Positions 54,812-64,000 of a stretch of 64,000 nt of DNA are shown here, piece by piece (the first letter of the stretch is position 1; each line of letters opens with the position of its first letter). The DNA comes from Halichondria panicea. Taxonomy: Eukaryota > Porifera > Demospongiae > Suberitida > Halichondriidae. The DNA lies in the NCBI RefSeq assembly GCF_963675165.1, contig NC_087391.1, forward strand, positions 2,499,001 through 2,563,000, in the 5' to 3' direction. The notes below the pieces were generated by a model, which saw only the letters and a list, made by a program, of their open reading frames with translations, made no database searches and was not told where the DNA came from. The translations under genes and the position numbers were made by a program.

Positions 54812-55035
54812 TGTAGTATCCACCGGAACTATCTAGAAGTAGCTGTAATGTATCTGTAATGATCTAGAACAATCTAGCTAGAATTGGAACTGTACTTTGT
54901 ACTTAGTGGAAAGTTCTAGAAGTTACTTTAGCTTTGTATATATAAGAAGGTTCTGTACTGTGCTCGGTGTGTTCTATTCTACCCCAAGAATATTTATCTA
55001 TGTCAAAGTGAAGACAATAATTAATAGATACAACA
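54812..55035 (+). repeat. Element 4 left LTR (224 bp)
   Basis: Contains several TCTAGAA-type words (ATCTAGAAG, GATCTAGAACAATCTAGC, AGTTCTAGAAG) and a TATATATAAGAAGG TATA region about 100 bp before its end. Confidence 0.95.
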
Positions 55036-55074
55036 ATTGGCGACAAGGATTAACTCAGAAGACAAGAAGAAGCT

Positions 55075-58000
55075 ATGGCTACCCAGCATGGCGCTTTTGG
55101 AGAATTCTGTCCAGACAAAGAAGACTGGATATCCTACACTGAAAGACTAGAGCAGTATTTTCAGGCGAATGATGTCGACGCTGCAGAGAAGCAGAGGGCT
55201 ATATTACTGAGTGTATGTGGAGCATCAACGTATCAACTGATCAGAGACTTAGTGGCTCCAGAACGGCCAAGCACCAAGACTTTCCAAGAGGTAGTACAAC
55301 TCGTGAAAGAACACCACCAGCCTCCACCATCGTTTATCGTGCAGCGATACAATTTTAATATGCGAAGCCAGAAAGAAGGAGAGACAATTTCAGCATTCAT
55401 GGCCAGCCTGAGAAGACTCTCTGAGCACTGCAAATACGAAGCTATTCTGGATGACATGCTTAGAGATAGACTCGTTTGTGGAGTCAGAGATAGGAGGATT
55501 CAACAGCGTTTACTCTCAGAAACAAATCTCACCCTTCAAAAAGCTATGGAATTAGCATTAGCGGCAGAGGCAGCAACTCGCAACTCTCAAGAACTCCAAG
55601 CAAGCAAGACACAGAACACTGAAGCTCTACACAAAGTCCAGCACTCTAAAACAAGTCAAAAGGAAAGCAAGAGCAAAACGTTTGGACCTTGCTACCGCTG
55701 TGGAGGAAACCATGCCCAAAGGGATTGTCGATTCCGAGAAGCTGAGTGTCGTGAATGCAAGAAGAAAGGACACATCGCTCGAGTATGTCGCTCTAAGACA
55801 AAAAGGAAGTCAACTCATAGAGTCAGTCAGGAACAAAGTGAGTCAGAAGGAACTGAAGATGAAATTCTACTCCTACATTGTACAAGAACGAACACTACTG
55901 AGCCGATCACTGTTACCGTGAAAGCAAATCAAGCTGACCTTGAAATGGAAGTGGACACCGGAGCTTCAGCTTCCATCATCAGTGAAGCTACTTACAAGAA
56001 ACTCTGGCGAGGTCGTTTACCTCCACTGAAGAATACAAATGTCAAGTTACGTACTTACTCAGGAGAAATCATCAAGGTACAGGGAACCACGACGATTGAA
56101 GTGGTTTACGAGAGTCAAAAGGAGCAGCTTCCTCTTCTAGTAGTCGTTGGAAATGGTCCAAGTCTACTTGGAAAAGACTGGATGAAAAAGATCCGCCTAA
56201 ACTGGAACAAGTTAGTGCACAAAGTGGAAGAGGAACACACACTGAAAGCTGTTATTGCGAAACATCCCAATGTTTTCAAGGAAGGACTTGGACTAGTCAA
56301 AAGTTATTCAGCAAGGATTCATGTTGACCCTGCCTCATCACCGAGATTCTGCAAGGCAAGGCCTGTAGCCTATGCTCTGAGGGTAAAGGTCAATGCCGAA
56401 CTAGACCGACTTCAGAATGAAGGCGTCATCGAGCCTGTAGAGTTTTCTGAATGGGCTGCACCCATTGTTTCTGTGATCAAGCCCAATGGATCTCTTCGTA
56501 TATGCGGCGACTACAAAGTGACAGTCAACTCTGCATCGAAGCTAGACAAGTACCCATTACCCAGGATTGAAGATCTATTCTCTCAGCTGGAAGGAGGTAA
56601 AACATACTCTAAACTCGACTTATCTAACGCTTTTCAGCAAGTCTCACTTGATACCGAGTCCAAGAAGTTCACAACTATCAACACGAGCAAAGGTCTTTTC
56701 CAGTATACTCGACTTCCGTTCGGTATTTCTTCAGCACCTTCCATATTCCAGAGAGTTATGGATGGAGTCTTGAGCGGTCTCGATGGAGTAGCAGCTTACA
56801 TTGATGACATTGTTGTCACCGGAAAAACAGAACAAGAGCATCTGCAAAACCTGGACAAGGTACTCACACGATTGGAACGAGCAGATCTCCGACTCAACCC
56901 TGCCAAATCAGCCTTTATGCTACCAAGTATTCAGTATTTGGGTCACGTCATCTCAGCTAAAGGCATACAACCTAGCCAAGAGAAGGTTCGAGCTCTACTT
57001 GAAGCACCAGCTCCCAACAATCTCCAACAATTGAGATCTTTCCTGGGCGCTATCAGTTATTATCGAAAGTTCTTATCCAATCTGTCCAGTAAGCTGGCAC
57101 CACTGAACAAGCTCCTGCAGAAGGAAGTGAAGTGGACATGGGGAAAAGAACAGGAGTTAGCATTCAAGGAAGCTAAGCAGCAACTGACGTCTACGAATGT
57201 ACTCACACACTACAACCCCGAAAAGACCCTGTTGCTATCATGTGACGCCTCACCTTATGGGTTAGGAGCAGTTATTTCACACAGACTGGATGACGGAAGT
57301 GAGAAGCCAATAGCTTTTGCCAGCAGATCATTGGCACCGGCTGAAAGAAAATATGCCCAATTGGACAAAGAAGCACTCTCAATTGTATTTGGAGTAAAGA
57401 AGTTCCAGCAGTATCTACAAGGTCGAAAATTCATCATTCTCTCTGATCACAAACCACTGCAACACCTACTCAGTGAAAACAAGCCGATACCGGTGTTGGC
57501 ATCTGCCAGGATTAAGAGATGGGCTCTGATTCTCAGTGCGTACGATTACAAGATCGAATACCGACCAGGACAACAACATGGCAACGCAGATGTCCTAAGC
57601 CGCCTACCTCTTCCAGAGACAGTGAAAGAAGCGAGTCTGCCAGGAGAAACAGTTCTTTTAATGGAAACTCTTCATAGTGCACCAGTCGATTCCAAGAAAA
57701 TCCGCTTCTGGACAGACCACGATCCAGTAATGTCTAAAGTCAGAAGATTAGTGTTGTCAGGATGGAAATTCTCAGATGACGAGAAGTTGCAACCCTACCA
57801 AAAATGTCACAAGGAATTAAGTGTACAGGATTCTTGTGTGCTGCGGGGAGAAAGAGTTGTTGTTCCAGAAGAAGGCAGAAACAAGACCTTAGAAATTCTA
57901 CACGATGGACATCCAGGAATAACAAAGATGAAGCTACTAGCAAGAAGTGTCGTTTGGTGGCCAGGAATCGATTCGGATATCGAAAACAAGGTAAAAACGT

Positions 58001-59013
58001 GCGAGATGTGTGCACTTCACCAAAAGTCTCCTCCAATTGCCCCTTTACATCCTTGGGAATGGCCAAAGACGCCATGGACAAGACTACACATCGACTACGC
58101 TGGACCATTTATCGGGAAAATGTTTCTCGTAATTGTGGATGCTTACTCAAAATGGTTAGAAGTTATGCCTGTGTCGTCTGCCAACTCCACTCAGACAGTT
58201 ACAGCACTTAGGCAAGTGTTCTCTACCCACGGGATACCCGAAGTCATAGTGTCTGATAATGGCACTCCATTTACAAGTTTCGAGTTCAAGACATTTACCA
58301 AGAGCAATGGAATTCGTCACTTAACATCTGCACCATACCATCCATCAACCAATGGTCTTGCAGAAAGAGCAGTCCAGACTTTCAAGAGAGCAATGAAGAA
58401 AAGTGGATCTGGAGAGTTAAGTACCAAACTAGCTCGTTTTTTGTTTCATTATCGAACAACGCCTCATTCTACAACTGGCCAGACTCCAGCAGAACTACTC
58501 ATGGGACGTTCCCTCCGAACATGCTTGGACTTGTTAAGGCCAAACATCAGAGCTAAGGTAGAAAACAAACAGCTCTCGCAGAAGTCATCTCATGACGTCA
58601 GAGTGAAAGAACGCTCATTCTTCCCACAAGACAAAGTGTATGTTAGAGAAGCAGGTACCAATTCACCATGGACGCCTGGAGTGATTGTATCGAAACAAGG
58701 AAATCTTACGTACGGAGTGAGACTAGAAGACGAACGACTAGTTAGGAGACATGTGGATCATGTTCGAAGTCGCTCTTCATCCTCCGATGAACCGCAGCAA
58801 ACTGAAGAAGAAATGCCCGATGAGATAGACATACCCTCATCACCAGCTCAGCCAGAAGAATCACAAAACCAAGAAGAACCAGCTCAACCAGAAGATTCAC
58901 AAGAAGAAGAGCAACTTCAAGCTCAAGAGCCTCTCAGACGATCTACTAGAGGTCATAGACAACCGGAACGTTACGGATATTCAATTCCCACCACAGATGA
59001 ACCTTCAATCTAA
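55075..59013 (+). CDS. Element 4 gag-pol polyprotein, 1312 aa
   Basis: The start ATG at 55075 is the first in the transcript after the primer site. Domains: capsid-like gag (about 1-190); two CCHC knuckles (C206 C209 H214 C219 and C225 C228 H233 C238); protease with D294-T-G; RT with FCKARPVAYALR, LRICGDYK and catalytic YIDD (575-578); RNase H with CDASPYGLG (D724); integrase zinc finger (HDGHPG near 943, C976, C979); integrase core D1007 (LHIDYAG), D1061 (VSDNGTPF) and E1097 (GLAERAV), the D-D-35-E signature; then a Pro/Glu/Gln-rich tail ending with RRSTRGHRQPERYGY. No chromodomain. No gag-pol frameshift is needed, so product ratios must be set some other way. Element 3 shares the same domain order. 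Confidence 0.95.
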   Translation: MATQHGAFGEFCPDKEDWISYTERLEQYFQANDVDAAEKQRAILLSVCGASTYQLIRDLVAPERPSTKTFQEVVQLVKEHHQPPPSFIVQRYNFNMRSQKEGETISAFMASLRRLSEHCKYEAILDDMLRDRLVCGVRDRRIQQRLLSETNLTLQKAMELALAAEAATRNSQELQASKTQNTEALHKVQHSKTSQKESKSKTFGPCYRCGGNHAQRDCRFREAECRECKKKGHIARVCRSKTKRKSTHRVSQEQSESEGTEDEILLLHCTRTNTTEPITVTVKANQADLEMEVDTGASASIISEATYKKLWRGRLPPLKNTNVKLRTYSGEIIKVQGTTTIEVVYESQKEQLPLLVVVGNGPSLLGKDWMKKIRLNWNKLVHKVEEEHTLKAVIAKHPNVFKEGLGLVKSYSARIHVDPASSPRFCKARPVAYALRVKVNAELDRLQNEGVIEPVEFSEWAAPIVSVIKPNGSLRICGDYKVTVNSASKLDKYPLPRIEDLFSQLEGGKTYSKLDLSNAFQQVSLDTESKKFTTINTSKGLFQYTRLPFGISSAPSIFQRVMDGVLSGLDGVAAYIDDIVVTGKTEQEHLQNLDKVLTRLERADLRLNPAKSAFMLPSIQYLGHVISAKGIQPSQEKVRALLEAPAPNNLQQLRSFLGAISYYRKFLSNLSSKLAPLNKLLQKEVKWTWGKEQELAFKEAKQQLTSTNVLTHYNPEKTLLLSCDASPYGLGAVISHRLDDGSEKPIAFASRSLAPAERKYAQLDKEALSIVFGVKKFQQYLQGRKFIILSDHKPLQHLLSENKPIPVLASARIKRWALILSAYDYKIEYRPGQQHGNADVLSRLPLPETVKEASLPGETVLLMETLHSAPVDSKKIRFWTDHDPVMSKVRRLVLSGWKFSDDEKLQPYQKCHKELSVQDSCVLRGERVVVPEEGRNKTLEILHDGHPGITKMKLLARSVVWWPGIDSDIENKVKTCEMCALHQKSPPIAPLHPWEWPKTPWTRLHIDYAGPFIGKMFLVIVDAYSKWLEVMPVSSANSTQTVTALRQVFSTHGIPEVIVSDNGTPFTSFEFKTFTKSNGIRHLTSAPYHPSTNGLAERAVQTFKRAMKKSGSGELSTKLARFLFHYRTTPHSTTGQTPAELLMGRSLRTCLDLLRPNIRAKVENKQLSQKSSHDVRVKERSFFPQDKVYVREAGTNSPWTPGVIVSKQGNLTYGVRLEDERLVRRHVDHVRSRSSSSDEPQQTEEEMPDEIDIPSSPAQPEESQNQEEPAQPEDSQEEEQLQAQEPLRRSTRGHRQPERYGYSIPTTDEPSI

Positions 59014-59024
59014 GGGTGGAGGAA

Positions 59025-59248
59025 TGTAGTATCCACCGGAACTATCTAGAAGTAGCTGTAATGTATCTGTAATGATCTAGAACAATCTAGCTAGAATTGG
59101 AACTGTACTTTGTACTTAGTGGAAAGTTCTAGAAGTTACTTTAGCTTTGTATATATAAGAAGGTTCTGTACTGTGCTCGGTGTGTTCTATTCTACCCCAA
59201 GAATATTTATCTATGTCAAAGTGAAGACAATAATTAATAGATACAACA
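59025..59248 (+). repeat. Element 4 right LTR (224 bp)
   Basis: No difference from the left LTR was found over 224 bp on direct comparison. Confidence 0.95.
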
Positions 59249-59509
59249 TGAACATGCTTCAGTGGCTGCGGAAGGTATGCAGCATGAAGCTGGTAAATAC
59301 CAGCATCATTCTCGGTGGAAGTGGTGTAGTAGTCCAGATAGATGAATCACTGTTTCATGAAATACTCTCATAATACACATTAATTAATACATTAACATAC
59401 CTTTGCTGGCTATATGGAAATAGTTCAAGACCGACGGGCAGTCGCACTCCTCCCAATAATCACAACAATTTATTCGGACCAGTGGAGTGCCTATAGCAGA
59501 TTCTGGAGC

Positions 59510-60380
59510 TGGATTTTCAAGATGACCAAGTGTGGCCTCAAACATGTTGATCGGACGTGAAGATGCTATCAGGGCCTTCCGTTCACTGACTTTATACTAA
59601 CTCATCAACCTGGCAGTATGGTTACAAAAATGATCTCAAATAGATTCTGTTTCAAGATGACCAAGTGGCCTCAAACATGTTGATCGGACTTGCTTCTTCT
59701 TCCGTTCACTGCACTAATATTGCATATGTACTTCATATGGTAACTCGTCTACATACAAAGATAACCAGTTACGCACAGACATTAACTGTGTCATTGTAAA
59801 TTTCCAATAATAATTAGAGTTTAAATACAATTAAAGTAATAATCGCTGTGCACTTTATTATTATTATTTTGTGCATAACTATATATTTTATGTGACGTCA
59901 TTCACATCCTAGAACCACTTTATATTGTGACGCATAAGCCAGAGACTGAGATTCATTGTTAGTCATACTCAGTTACCAGTTCCCGTGTCATGGTCTCTGA
60001 ATGTGTACTATACTTGTCCTTTGTGAGGCCTATATGTTACTGTTATAATAATTCTGATTGGAGTACAAAGGTACGTAGCTACAGACAAGAATTTTTTTCT
60101 CCACTTGGGGTGTGTTTTCATTAAGGTCAACACGTGTGGCCTCAAACATGTTCATTGAACGGACGTGAAGATGCTAGCTTCTCTCATTAGGGGCTTCCAT
60201 TCACTGCACTAATAATAAAAAAAGTGATCACATGTACTTTATATAATTTATGTCAACTTGTCTTGTGGTACAACCTGTACCTGGCAGCAATTAAGAATGT
60301 AGAGGGAGAAAACGCTTCCATTCACTGCAATAATAAAGTGATAACATGTTACTTTATATAATTTATGTCAAGTCATTGAC
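59510..60380. repeat. Diverged repeats in non-coding DNA
   Basis: TGGCCTCAAACATGTT(G/C)AT with GACCAAG or GTCAAC in front occurs at about 59533, 59668 and 60139. CTTCC(A/G)TTCACTGCA(C)TAAT occurs at about 59698, 60187 and 60318, the last two followed by TTTATATAATTTATGTCAA. Together they suggest three decayed copies of a ~150-200 bp unit. No gene is supported. Confidence 0.6.
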
Positions 60381-60859
60381 ATTGCAGATTTCAAGGAATC
60401 AAAATCAGAACAAAAACCCAACCCAGTTTGGATAAAAAAAACCCTTGTACACGTTACGTGAATCGGACCGTCAACTGGTCATGTCTGAATCAAAATGGCT
60501 TGACAATAACATCATTAGCCCAACAATTTCCAGGCATTGGCGGTCTGCAACCGATCACGCTTGAGCAGACCAAAGGGTTCCAACCACACGCGGAAAATTT
60601 TGTCAAACCTAGGGTGCCGTCGTATTCGTGTACGACACCATGTATCAAAGTCTACCCTCATCTACAGTGGACACAATTGCAAGGCTAGCATTTTGCCAGT
60701 CTTCCATAGGACTACATTGCCACGTCGGATTCCGTCACCACCATCAGTTTGTCATGTGATAGAAGTGTGTCGGAACGCGAGTTAAGATGTCTTCTGATTA
60801 TGACATAGAGTAATCCCCTGCAACCCGTACATGAAAATATTACCCTTCCCAAACAGTGG

Positions 60860-61380
60860 GTGAAACAATTTGTGGCTCCCTTCACCAAGCTACAGCTATG
60901 CAAATTGAATTGCACACCTTCATCATCAAATCAACCATTGGCAGTAACACATTGCCTGATATTCTGCCAGATTTCACCTATCGCTAGATTGGATGATTAT
61001 GCCTCGGTGACCTTCAAGGGACGTGTATTTTCTCAAACGGTTCGTGCAATAAAACGTGAACTTTCTGGTAAGTGTGCTGTGTGCAAGAAATATCGAAGCA
61101 CCCTTCGAGTTATATCAAATCGACACAATTCTAGATCTATCAAGAGTTTGAGTGATAGTAGTAGCGACACAAATTTCATCGCTACTACTAACAAAAAAGG
61201 CTAACCTCAAGAAAAGAGCACACACTGCTGAAAAAGAAGTTAAAAAACTGCAGGTAAAGAATGCGGCGCTGCAGCACTTGAATCTTCAGTCTAACGGCTT
61301 GGAGGTTCGGAGTGATTTGAAGAGATTCGACAAGGGTCAAACTATCATCAGACTATCATCAACTATCAACTAACGAGCTC
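60860..61380 (+). other. Cys-motif and coiled-coil exons upstream of collagen-like copy 2
   Basis: The frame 60860-61204 ends with GKCAVCKKYRSTLRVISNRH and SLSDSSSDTNFIATT. The next frame (61152-61373) gives KKRAHTAEKEVKKLQVKNAA, a short coiled coil, then LNLQSNGLEVRSDLKRFDKG. The CxxCxxYR-TL phrase followed by a coiled coil recalls N-terminal parts of a multicopy invertebrate family with a cysteine finger, but the frame join is not resolved. Copy 1 (48780) retains only the last part. Confidence 0.35.
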
Positions 61381-64000
61381 AATGGCCTCTGCACCACCTC
61401 TGGTTACGCCGCCGGCAGCACCACCACCAAGACTGCCAAAGACCCAACTGCACTACGGGTCCACCAACAATCCAGTGAGTTTTGCATGATAGATGTTCTG
61501 TTCACCCGGTTCGGGAAGAGGAGTTGGGCCACAGACTTGTGCCCACAATGCTATCTGCAGCCGAGTGGTCCGGTCACCGTAAGTTTAAATGCAGTATTAC
61601 TCTATAGCTGCAGCCGAATATGCTCCTGAAATTATCACGGCTGCACAATTATTTTTTTAAGCTCATTTCCACCCCACAGAGTTTTGATGGAAGGGGGATG
61701 CTCATTTTGGTGCCGGGGACCACTCTATGCTCGAGGATACACGCTACATCGAACATCGCAGTTTGATCATCGTAAGTAATAAGCTACTATAATTATGCAA
61801 ACTTAAACTTACATACATGCTTACAGATTGATATTCATGGATTTTCCCGGGAAAATTTTTCTTTGTGAAATTTTGTCGCCTATAATATATAAATATGTAG
61901 CTTGGACAGCATAATTCATTAGAAGTTTATATTGCTCTATTTCTTATTACAAGACACCGGCGTTTCCAGTCCAACAGTGCTATTTCTTGACCACCAACTG
62001 GCCTTTTCCCAGTGGCAAAGGGCAGACCCCCACCATTATTGCACGGGAGCCACCAGGTGTTGATGGTTTAGATGGTAGGCCAGGGATTGACGGCGTGGAT
62101 GGTAGGCCAGGGGTATATGTAGGCCAGGGGTAGATGGCGTGGATGGTAGGCCAGGGATAGATGTAGGCCAGGGGTAGATGTAGGCCAGGGATAGATGGCG
62201 TGCATGGAGTGAACCACCAGCTGCAGAGAAAACCTTCACTGACGGGAAGAACTGGGATGGATGGGTCGAGTGGGATGAATGGATTGCCAGAGGTGGATGG
62301 TGCGAATGGAACTGATGGGGTGAATGGACAACGTGGAGAGAGAGGAGAGGACCAGGATTTGACAACAGAATGATACAATCATTAATGGCACAAAATGTAA
62401 GTTGAATACATCGTAAGTTGAATATATGCATGCATGCATGTGTATGTCCTGAAAGTTCCTTACAGTAAGGAGAAATTAATGTGTTTACAATCATTGATTA
62501 TTTTTTCACCGTGTCCTTTTCTTGCAGAGAGCACTAACGAAAGTAGTAACTCTACTGGCAGGACTACTCCCTCAACCTCTACCACCCACCATTGAGGAGG
62601 CTTTGTTACAAGTATCTTCTGAGGTGGAGAAACAGAGGGTACTGACCACGGCCATTGCTACAGAGGAACAGGAACAGGAAACCACTACCACGGTTAGTGC
62701 TATGGAGGCCGAAACTCCTACCACAGAGGAAGGAAAGATGACGCCCATTGTCGTCACCACCCTGAGTGCCCCTGAGATCACTGTCGTCACCCCCCTGAGT
62801 GGCCCTGAGCTTACTGTCGTCACCACCTCGAGTGGCTCCAAACCCACTGTCGTAACCACCCCGAGTGGCTCTGAACCCATTCTCGTAACCACCCTGAGTG
62901 GCTCTTGGCCCACTGTTGTCACCACCCCGAGTGGCTCTGATCATGAGTCCAACACTGGACCTTCGGCTGGACCGTTTGCTAGGCCATTCCGTAAAAGAAA
63001 GCGATCACAGGAAACTGTGAATTTATAGGCCATACATGCACTTCATATTTTGTACATCTTATAATTTTTTCTTGTGTAAATTTCATCTCTTTCCCCTTCA
63101 TACTTGCAGGAAAACTTTCGATGCGCATAAACTTGAGGACGGGGGAATAATTGCAGTGAGTTACTTGAGGGCAGGCGGGCCATATATGGATGTTTGAATA
63201 ATTCATACTTACATAGGAGGGACCTTTTCTTTTAAGTTTAAATATACTTCGATGTTGTTTGGCCGGCATATGGATTGTTCTGTATCTTGGGAATTCTTGC
63301 CTATAAAAATGATGCGCATAAACTTGAGGACGGGGGAATAATTGCAGTGAGTTACTTGCTTACATAGGAGGGACCTTTTCCATGATAATCATCTGACAAG
63401 TGAACTAATGTATAAATACTATGGCCGGCATATGGATTGTTCTGTGTCTTGGGAATTCTTGCCTATAAAAATTATTTTGTAGTTACGTTGTTATGCGGTG
63501 TAAAGGTTCTTCCTGTGTATAAATATGAGTGTTAGTGGGGGTGGTTGCTTGGTCTTTATTTTGTATTGGGCTGTTATCTTCCACTGACATTTGTGGTGTC
63601 AGTCATAATCTTAAAGAAATAGACGCGGAGAGCATCGAAATATTCCTATTAACACTCGATGAACTTAATTCTTTTGGTGACTCCGGTGAATTCTAGTTAC
63701 TGCTGTATATGATGTAACGGCTTCTTCAAGTGGAGTTGATTTCTCTCGCTGATTCTGTATGGCATTAAAAAAAGGCAGACCATGTGCTACCCTTTTTAGT
63801 TTGAGTTATTATAAAGTCATTCTAATGTATATATAGAGGCTGTAAGAAACAACCAAGTACAATTACAAGATTTTAAGCGATGGTAATCCAACTCTGAAGC
63901 AGTCAGCAAGAGTAATTTTTGAGTATGGCAACTGTTGAAGTAAATGGAAACGGCAGTAGCAAAATACCCAAGCCGAATTTTGATCACTCGTGTGGTCATA
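61262..64000 (+). pseudogene. Collagen-like gene, copy 2, partly degenerate, cut by window edge
   Basis: Same order as copy 1. It has MASAPPLVTPPAAPPPRLPK (61382) and then ~550 bp absent from copy 1 (61492-62040), containing possible extra exons (VREEELGHRLVPTMLSAAEW; MEGGCSFWCRGPLYARGYTL) with GTAAGT donors. The Gly-X-Y block (62060-62372) is disrupted by TAGATG slippage stops and an insertion (NHQLQRKPS). The VVTT(L/P)SGS repeat exon (62528-63028) stays open with about nine repeats and the same RPFRKRKRSQE. A ~190-bp internal duplication (GATGCGCATAAACTTGAGG at 63119 and 63311) follows. Homology to copy 1 continues to the window end. Confidence 0.6.
62528..63028 (+). CDS. VVTT(L/P)SGSxP repeat exon, copy 2
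   Basis: Opens at a CTTGCAG acceptor with RALTKVVTLLAGLLPQPLPP, as in copy 1. It then has EEQEQETTTT, an insertion PTTEEGKMTP not present in copy 1, and a longer run of 12-residue repeats (TVVTTLSAPEI, TVVTPLSGPEL, TVVTTSSGSKP, TVVTTPSGSEP and so on). It ends RPFRKRKRSQETVNL with a stop at 63028. Preservation of frame through copy-number change fits 36-bp unit expansion. Confidence 0.55.
   Translation, partial: RALTKVVTLLAGLLPQPLPPTIEEALLQVSSEVEKQRVLTTAIATEEQEQETTTTVSAMEAETPTTEEGKMTPIVVTTLSAPEITVVTPLSGPELTVVTTSSGSKPTVVTTPSGSEPILVTTLSGSWPTVVTTPSGSDHESNTGPSAGPFARPFRKRKRSQETVNL

Larger units (their letters stand above)
54812..59248 (+). mobile_element. Ty3 element 4, complete and apparently intact
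   Basis: A 4,437-bp element with identical 224-bp LTRs (TGTAGTATCC to ATACAACA) and a perfect TGAAC target duplication (54807-54811 and 59249-59253). A primer-site region TTGGCGACAAGGATTAACTC follows the left LTR and polypurine AAGGGTGGAGGAA precedes the right LTR. One uninterrupted gag-pol frame fills the interior. Everything needed for retrotransposition appears present, so it may be recent and active. No env-like frame exists. Confidence 0.95.
54515..59562 (+). pseudogene. IS1595/ISXO2-like transposase-derived gene, interrupted
   Basis: Exon 1 (54515-54618) reads MSLINVGTAAFGSPSQILVY and LLADDMDCA. A 50-bp GT-AG intron follows. Exon 2 from 54669 joins in frame as RCGDDMEERCERLVACKARK and TWILLIHLWAYQLPVCT, ending at 54805. 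Ty3 element 4 sits here. Beyond it: MLQWLRKVCSMKLVNTSI and GGSGVVVQIDESLFHE (59255-59360, with the first catalytic Asp of the DDE fold), then VQDRRAVALLPIIT and YSDQWSAYSRF (59430-59510, second Asp). The third block with the final acid and the segment between VCT and MLQW are missing. Family members are common in invertebrates and derive from IS1595-type DDE transposases. Dead even without the Ty3 insertion. Confidence 0.65.

Overview
This is an AT-rich eukaryotic (animal) window crowded with transposons. The organism is probably a marine invertebrate, and a demosponge fits best. The grounds are GT-AG introns of only about 43-62 bp, TATAATTAT-type low-complexity DNA, and multi-copy gene families (BEN domain, HECT-like, MULE, IS1595-like) that I associate with sponge and cnidarian genomes. 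The species is an inference. I see no prokaryotic organisation, rRNA, tRNA or CRISPR.

Layout. 1-2,050: a broken Helitron-associated (DUF6570-like) fragment, a proline-rich frame and an F-box-like reading frame. 3,156-4,622: three tandem copies of a ~0.42 kb repeat, the third split by a perfect foldback MITE. 7,600-14,840: a row of dead retroelements (a Ty3 relic, degenerate Ty3 element 1, and a Ty1/copia element with a half-tRNA primer site). 15,960-17,462: foldback repeats. 17,555-21,598: Ty3 element 3, with LTRs and target duplication but broken genes. 22,250-23,050: a broken spliced gene. 23,095-23,780: a minisatellite. 24,034-25,909 (minus): a dead MULE transposase. 26,256-31,557: Ty3 element 2, with identical LTRs, a broken pol and a MITE in the integrase tail. 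32,150-36,500: a broken P-loop ATPase-like gene whose intron carries two nested hAT elements.

36,662-43,206 is the most interesting unit. It is a ~6.5 kb segment bounded by matching inverted ends (TTGCCCGT, TA duplicated), inserted into an exon of a HECT-type gene. It holds two divergent multi-exon genes around a 161-bp shared promoter. One is an open 10-exon gene for an 852-residue CACTA/EnSpm-like (Transposase_21) protein. The other is a 10-exon gene for a ~481-residue BEN-domain DNA-binding protein, open apart from one homopolymer frameshift. It looks like a two-gene transposon, with BEN as the likely accessory DNA-binding partner.

43,207-54,500: the rest of the HECT-type gene, unassigned exons on both strands, a collagen-like gene copy, a LINE relic and a second BEN fragment. 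54,812-59,248: an intact, apparently very young Ty3 element 4 (one 1,312-codon gag-pol frame, identical 224-bp LTRs, TGAAC target duplication) sitting in a broken IS1595-like transposase gene. 59,563-64,000: repeats and a second, longer, degenerate copy of the collagen-like gene that runs off the window edge.
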